Below, piece by piece: positions 5,164 through 6,765 of a stretch of DNA of 6,765 nt. The translations under genes were made by a program, and so were the position numbers. Source of the DNA: Opitutia bacterium (GTDB lineage: Bacteria > Verrucomicrobiota > Verrucomicrobiia > Opitutales > Seribacteraceae). Positions within the stretch are counted from its first letter, which is position 1. Every line of letters starts with the position of its first letter. The notes under the pieces are model-generated. The model was given only the letters and a program-made list of their open reading frames with translations. It was not told the origin of the DNA and searched no databases. The stretch spans positions 1 to 6,765 of the forward strand of contig JABHOU010000672.1 in NCBI GenBank assembly GCA_018695085.1. The letters run 5' to 3'.

Positions 5164-5245
5164 TCCTCAGTTCGGCCCCTATACTTGGGTGAGGAACCAG
5201 AGGCCCGTGCCGGAAACGCTGAGAATGAAGACGAAGGAGATTAAG

Positions 5246-5290
5246 TTGGTGTACATAGCTTTATTTAAGATATATTAATACTTACACCAA
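5246..5290. terminator. Inverted repeat 1 in convergent intergenic region
   Basis: TTGGTGTA (5246-5253) and TACACCAA (5283-5290) are perfect 8-bp complementary arms around a very AT-rich 29-nt loop. It sits between convergent genes, so a termination role is the simplest reading. The long loop and lack of a T run directly after the stem make it unlike a classical intrinsic terminator. Confidence 0.4.
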
Positions 5291-5299
5291 ATATGCAAT

Positions 5300-5342
5300 A
5301 ACTTCAAATTGTAGCTGCATTTTTTTGAAAAAACTTGAAGTT
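5300..5342. terminator. Inverted repeat 2 with internal T/A runs
   Basis: AACTTCAA (5300-5307) and TTGAAGTT (5335-5342) are perfect 8-bp arms around a 27-nt loop containing T7-G-A6. It lies 12 nt beyond the stop codon of the minus-strand epimerase gene, a sensible place for that operon's terminator. Together with the previous inverted repeat it may act in both directions. Confidence 0.45.
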
Positions 5343-5354
5343 AGGCTAAATCAG

Positions 5355-6323
5355 CTACCGAGATTTCCCCTCCTCGGCAGCACCGAGAAAGAAATCGAGG
5401 GACTCCGAAATTCCTTGTTGGAGATCCGTAAGGGGCATGCGGGGAAACGCTGAAACAGCCGAGTCGTCATTGAGATCATATACGAATGGAGTCTCCTCGG
5501 CATCGGGAGAAATCGACACCTTGAATCGCTCGGACAAGCCGCGATCGGAGGCAGTCTGACGAAGCAGTTCCAAAAAGGCTTCGATTCGTTGGCTTTGTCC
5601 ACGAAGGTTAAAGGCTCCATAGCCGGAAAATGGATGAAGAACGGCGCACCCGAAGCCGGCTCCGACGTCGGGCGAAAAATGGTAATGCTCGTGCCCTTTG
5701 TAAGGCACCTCAAAGGGTACGCCCAGAGCCACGGCCTTGAGAGCATGAGTACCCGCCGCAGTGAAACCACGATCGCGTCCGGGCCCATAGGTCGTGGCGA
5801 GCCGAAGGGATACAGTCGGAGCGCCCGTTGCCTGATGGAACGCCTGAGCCATCCCTTCGCCCGCTATTTTCCAATATCCGTATAGGTTGAAGGGCTGGTA
5901 GGGATCTTCGGGGCGCACGCCTTTCGGCCCGTAGAGTGAACGGGGACCGTACACGGCTCCGGAACTGGCAAAAACAAAGCGCTCGAGAGGTTTTTTCAAT
6001 TCTTCGGAACAAGCTCGAAAAAGGTTGGCCGTTCCGACAAGATTCACTTCCAGTCCGCGCATCGGGTAGTCGCGACAGTCGGGAGTTTGAAGGGCGGCGA
6101 GATGGAGGACGTGACTAGGTTGAAGTTCGCCGACAACTTCACGCAATCGAGAAAAGTCGGCGATGTCTCCGGTAACGAAGGACAGGCGAGGATTTCGATC
6201 TTCAACTGAGGGGGGCTGGCTTCGGTTGAAACCGATGACTTCTTCCGCTCCTTCCTCAAGAAGCCAATCTACGGCGGCTGAGCCAATGCAACCTCCGGAT
6301 CCGGTAACGAGTACGCGCGCCAT
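5355..6323 (-). CDS. NAD(P)-dependent epimerase/dehydratase (extended SDR)
   Basis: The protein has 322 residues from ATG at 6323. The frame is open further upstream, but that part overlaps mgtE and precedes the Rossmann start MARVLVTG. Extended-SDR motifs are all visible: TGSGGCIG at 7-14 for the dinucleotide, GDIAD at 52-56, HLAAL at 74-78, the catalytic Ser region FASSGAVYG at 118-126, and the Tyr/Lys pair in YGYWK (Y148, K152). The length fits the family of nucleotide-sugar epimerases and dehydratases. After the second beta strand the sequence is GFNRS, with no acidic residue and an Arg, which hints at NADP over NAD. The C-terminal substrate domain is too variable for me to name the sugar or other substrate. 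The gene begins 19 nt after the mgtE stop with no clear SD, so it is probably co-transcribed with mgtE. The enzyme should be cytoplasmic. Confidence 0.92.
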   Translation of the reverse strand: MARVLVTGSGGCIGSAAVDWLLEEGAEEVIGFNRSQPPSVEDRNPRLSFVTGDIADFSRLREVVGELQPSHVLHLAALQTPDCRDYPMRGLEVNLVGTANLFRACSEELKKPLERFVFASSGAVYGPRSLYGPKGVRPEDPYQPFNLYGYWKIAGEGMAQAFHQATGAPTVSLRLATTYGPGRDRGFTAAGTHALKAVALGVPFEVPYKGHEHYHFSPDVGAGFGCAVLHPFSGYGAFNLRGQSQRIEAFLELLRQTASDRGLSERFKVSISPDAEETPFVYDLNDDSAVSAFPRMPLTDLQQGISESLDFFLGAAEEGKSR

Positions 6324-6342
6324 TAAGTTTCGGGGTGAGACT

Positions 6343-6765
6343 TTACAGGAAAACGAGTGTGGCCAAACCAAGAAAAGCGAAGAAGCCCACGACATCGGTA
6401 ACGGTAGTGACGAAGACCCCGGATGCCACTGCGGGATCTATGCCGATCCGCTCGAAAAAGATCGGCAAAAAAGCTCCCGAAACGCCCGCGACCATCATGT
6501 TGATCACCATGGCTCCGCCAATCACTCCACCGAGAACAAGATCGTCGAACCAATAGGTCGCTCCAAATCCCGCCAGTAGGGCGAAAAGACAGCCATTGAG
6601 GGTACAAACCACCAACTCCTTGCGGACGGCCCGCAGGGAATTAAAGGGCGTGAGCTCTTTGGTAGCGAGAGCTCGAACGGTAATGGTGAGCGTTTGCGTT
6701 CCCGCATTGCCTCCCATAGAGGCCACAATCGGCATAAGTACGGCAAGCGCCACCATGTGCTCGAG
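6343..6765 (-). CDS. mgtE: Magnesium transporter MgtE, C-terminal transmembrane part (5' end outside window)
   Basis: On the minus strand the frame is open from the window edge to TAA 6343-6345, giving 140 residues. They match the membrane domain of MgtE: LEHMVALAVLMPIVASM followed by GGNAGTQT (residues 18-25), the family's hallmark after the second pore helix. The cytoplasmic turn RALATKEL, three more hydrophobic segments (about 50-72, 75-103, 112-140), GIDPAVASGVFVTT and the conserved pore aspartate (TVTDVVGFF, D124) follow. Full-length MgtE is about 450 residues, so the N and CBS regulatory domains and the first helices lie to the right of the window. The ATG at 6756 is internal. MgtE is a dimeric inner-membrane Mg2+ channel gated by its CBS domains. 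Here it is the upstream gene of a likely operon with the epimerase. Confidence 0.95.
   Translation of the reverse strand, partial: LEHMVALAVLMPIVASMGGNAGTQTLTITVRALATKELTPFNSLRAVRKELVVCTLNGCLFALLAGFGATYWFDDLVLGGVIGGAMVINMMVAGVSGAFLPIFFERIGIDPAVASGVFVTTVTDVVGFFAFLGLATLVFL

Noticed and set aside
5164..5277. Plus-one frame reading FGPYTWVRNQRPVPETLR after the membrane protein, superficially GYF-like
   Set aside because: It has no start codon of its own, runs into the AT-rich gap and lacks the rest of a GYF_2 domain. The in-frame acidic continuation explains the region better.
6324..6395. 24-residue N-terminal extension of the epimerase to an ATG at 6395
   Set aside because: It lies inside the end of mgtE, and the family starts directly at the Rossmann strand MARVLVTG.
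6760..6765. CTCGAG at the window end, as a cloning-site artefact
   Set aside because: In the MgtE frame it encodes the conserved-looking Leu-Glu before HMVALAVL, so it is natural coding sequence.
1..6765. CRISPR array, tRNA, rRNA, insertion sequence or transposase
   Set aside because: No regularly spaced palindromic repeats with unique spacers, no cloverleaf-like sequence and no transposase-like frame were seen. All direct repeats lie in coding repeats or the leader modules.

Overview
The window looks like part of a Verrucomicrobiota genome, possibly Opitutia/Puniceicoccales. This is an inference from gene style: a family of MKKLLAA-type lipoproteins carrying MORN-type repeats, internalin-like LRR lipoproteins, GYF_2 (DUF4339) proteins, and an MgtE next to an SDR epimerase. 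No taxonomic marker gene is present, so the assignment is tentative.

Layout. Positions 1-2872 (+ strand) form an array of small secreted repeat-protein genes: the last 29 codons of an LRR protein (1-90), a complete LRR lipoprotein (193-1359), an ankyrin lipoprotein broken by one in-frame TAG (1438-1809), two MORN-repeat lipoproteins (1819-2100 and 2174-2665), and an orphan leader with no payload (2738-2872). Three intergenic stretches in this array (from 1358, 2095 and 2660) are copies of one module. It holds a shared 16-nt core, a promoter-like TTGACC-N16-TTGGAT and the same lipoprotein signal-peptide start, but each copy leads into a different payload. Positions 2903-4339 encode a large protein with two GYF_2-like domains around a nine-proline run, a tandemly duplicated linker and two PH-like domains.

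Positions 4312-4704 hold a short acidic minus-strand ORF, possibly the 5' stump of a truncated gene, and a divergent intergenic region. A small two-helix membrane protein follows (4705-5163). Then comes an AT-rich convergent intergenic region with two adjacent long-loop inverted repeats (5246-5342). On the minus strand, a probable two-gene operon closes the window: mgtE (C-terminal part, entering from the right edge), then an NAD(P)-dependent epimerase/dehydratase 19 nt downstream.

How it may work together. Positions 1-4339 read as an accessory locus of protein-protein interaction scaffolds (LRR, ankyrin, MORN, GYF), mostly destined for the periplasm or cell surface. It has grown by tandem duplication and swapping of payloads behind a constant expression/secretion leader, with visible decay products. 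The right end (MgtE, epimerase) looks like ordinary chromosomal housekeeping. No toxin, nuclease, transposase or recombinase is visible, so a defence or toxin-immunity role for the array is only a hypothesis.
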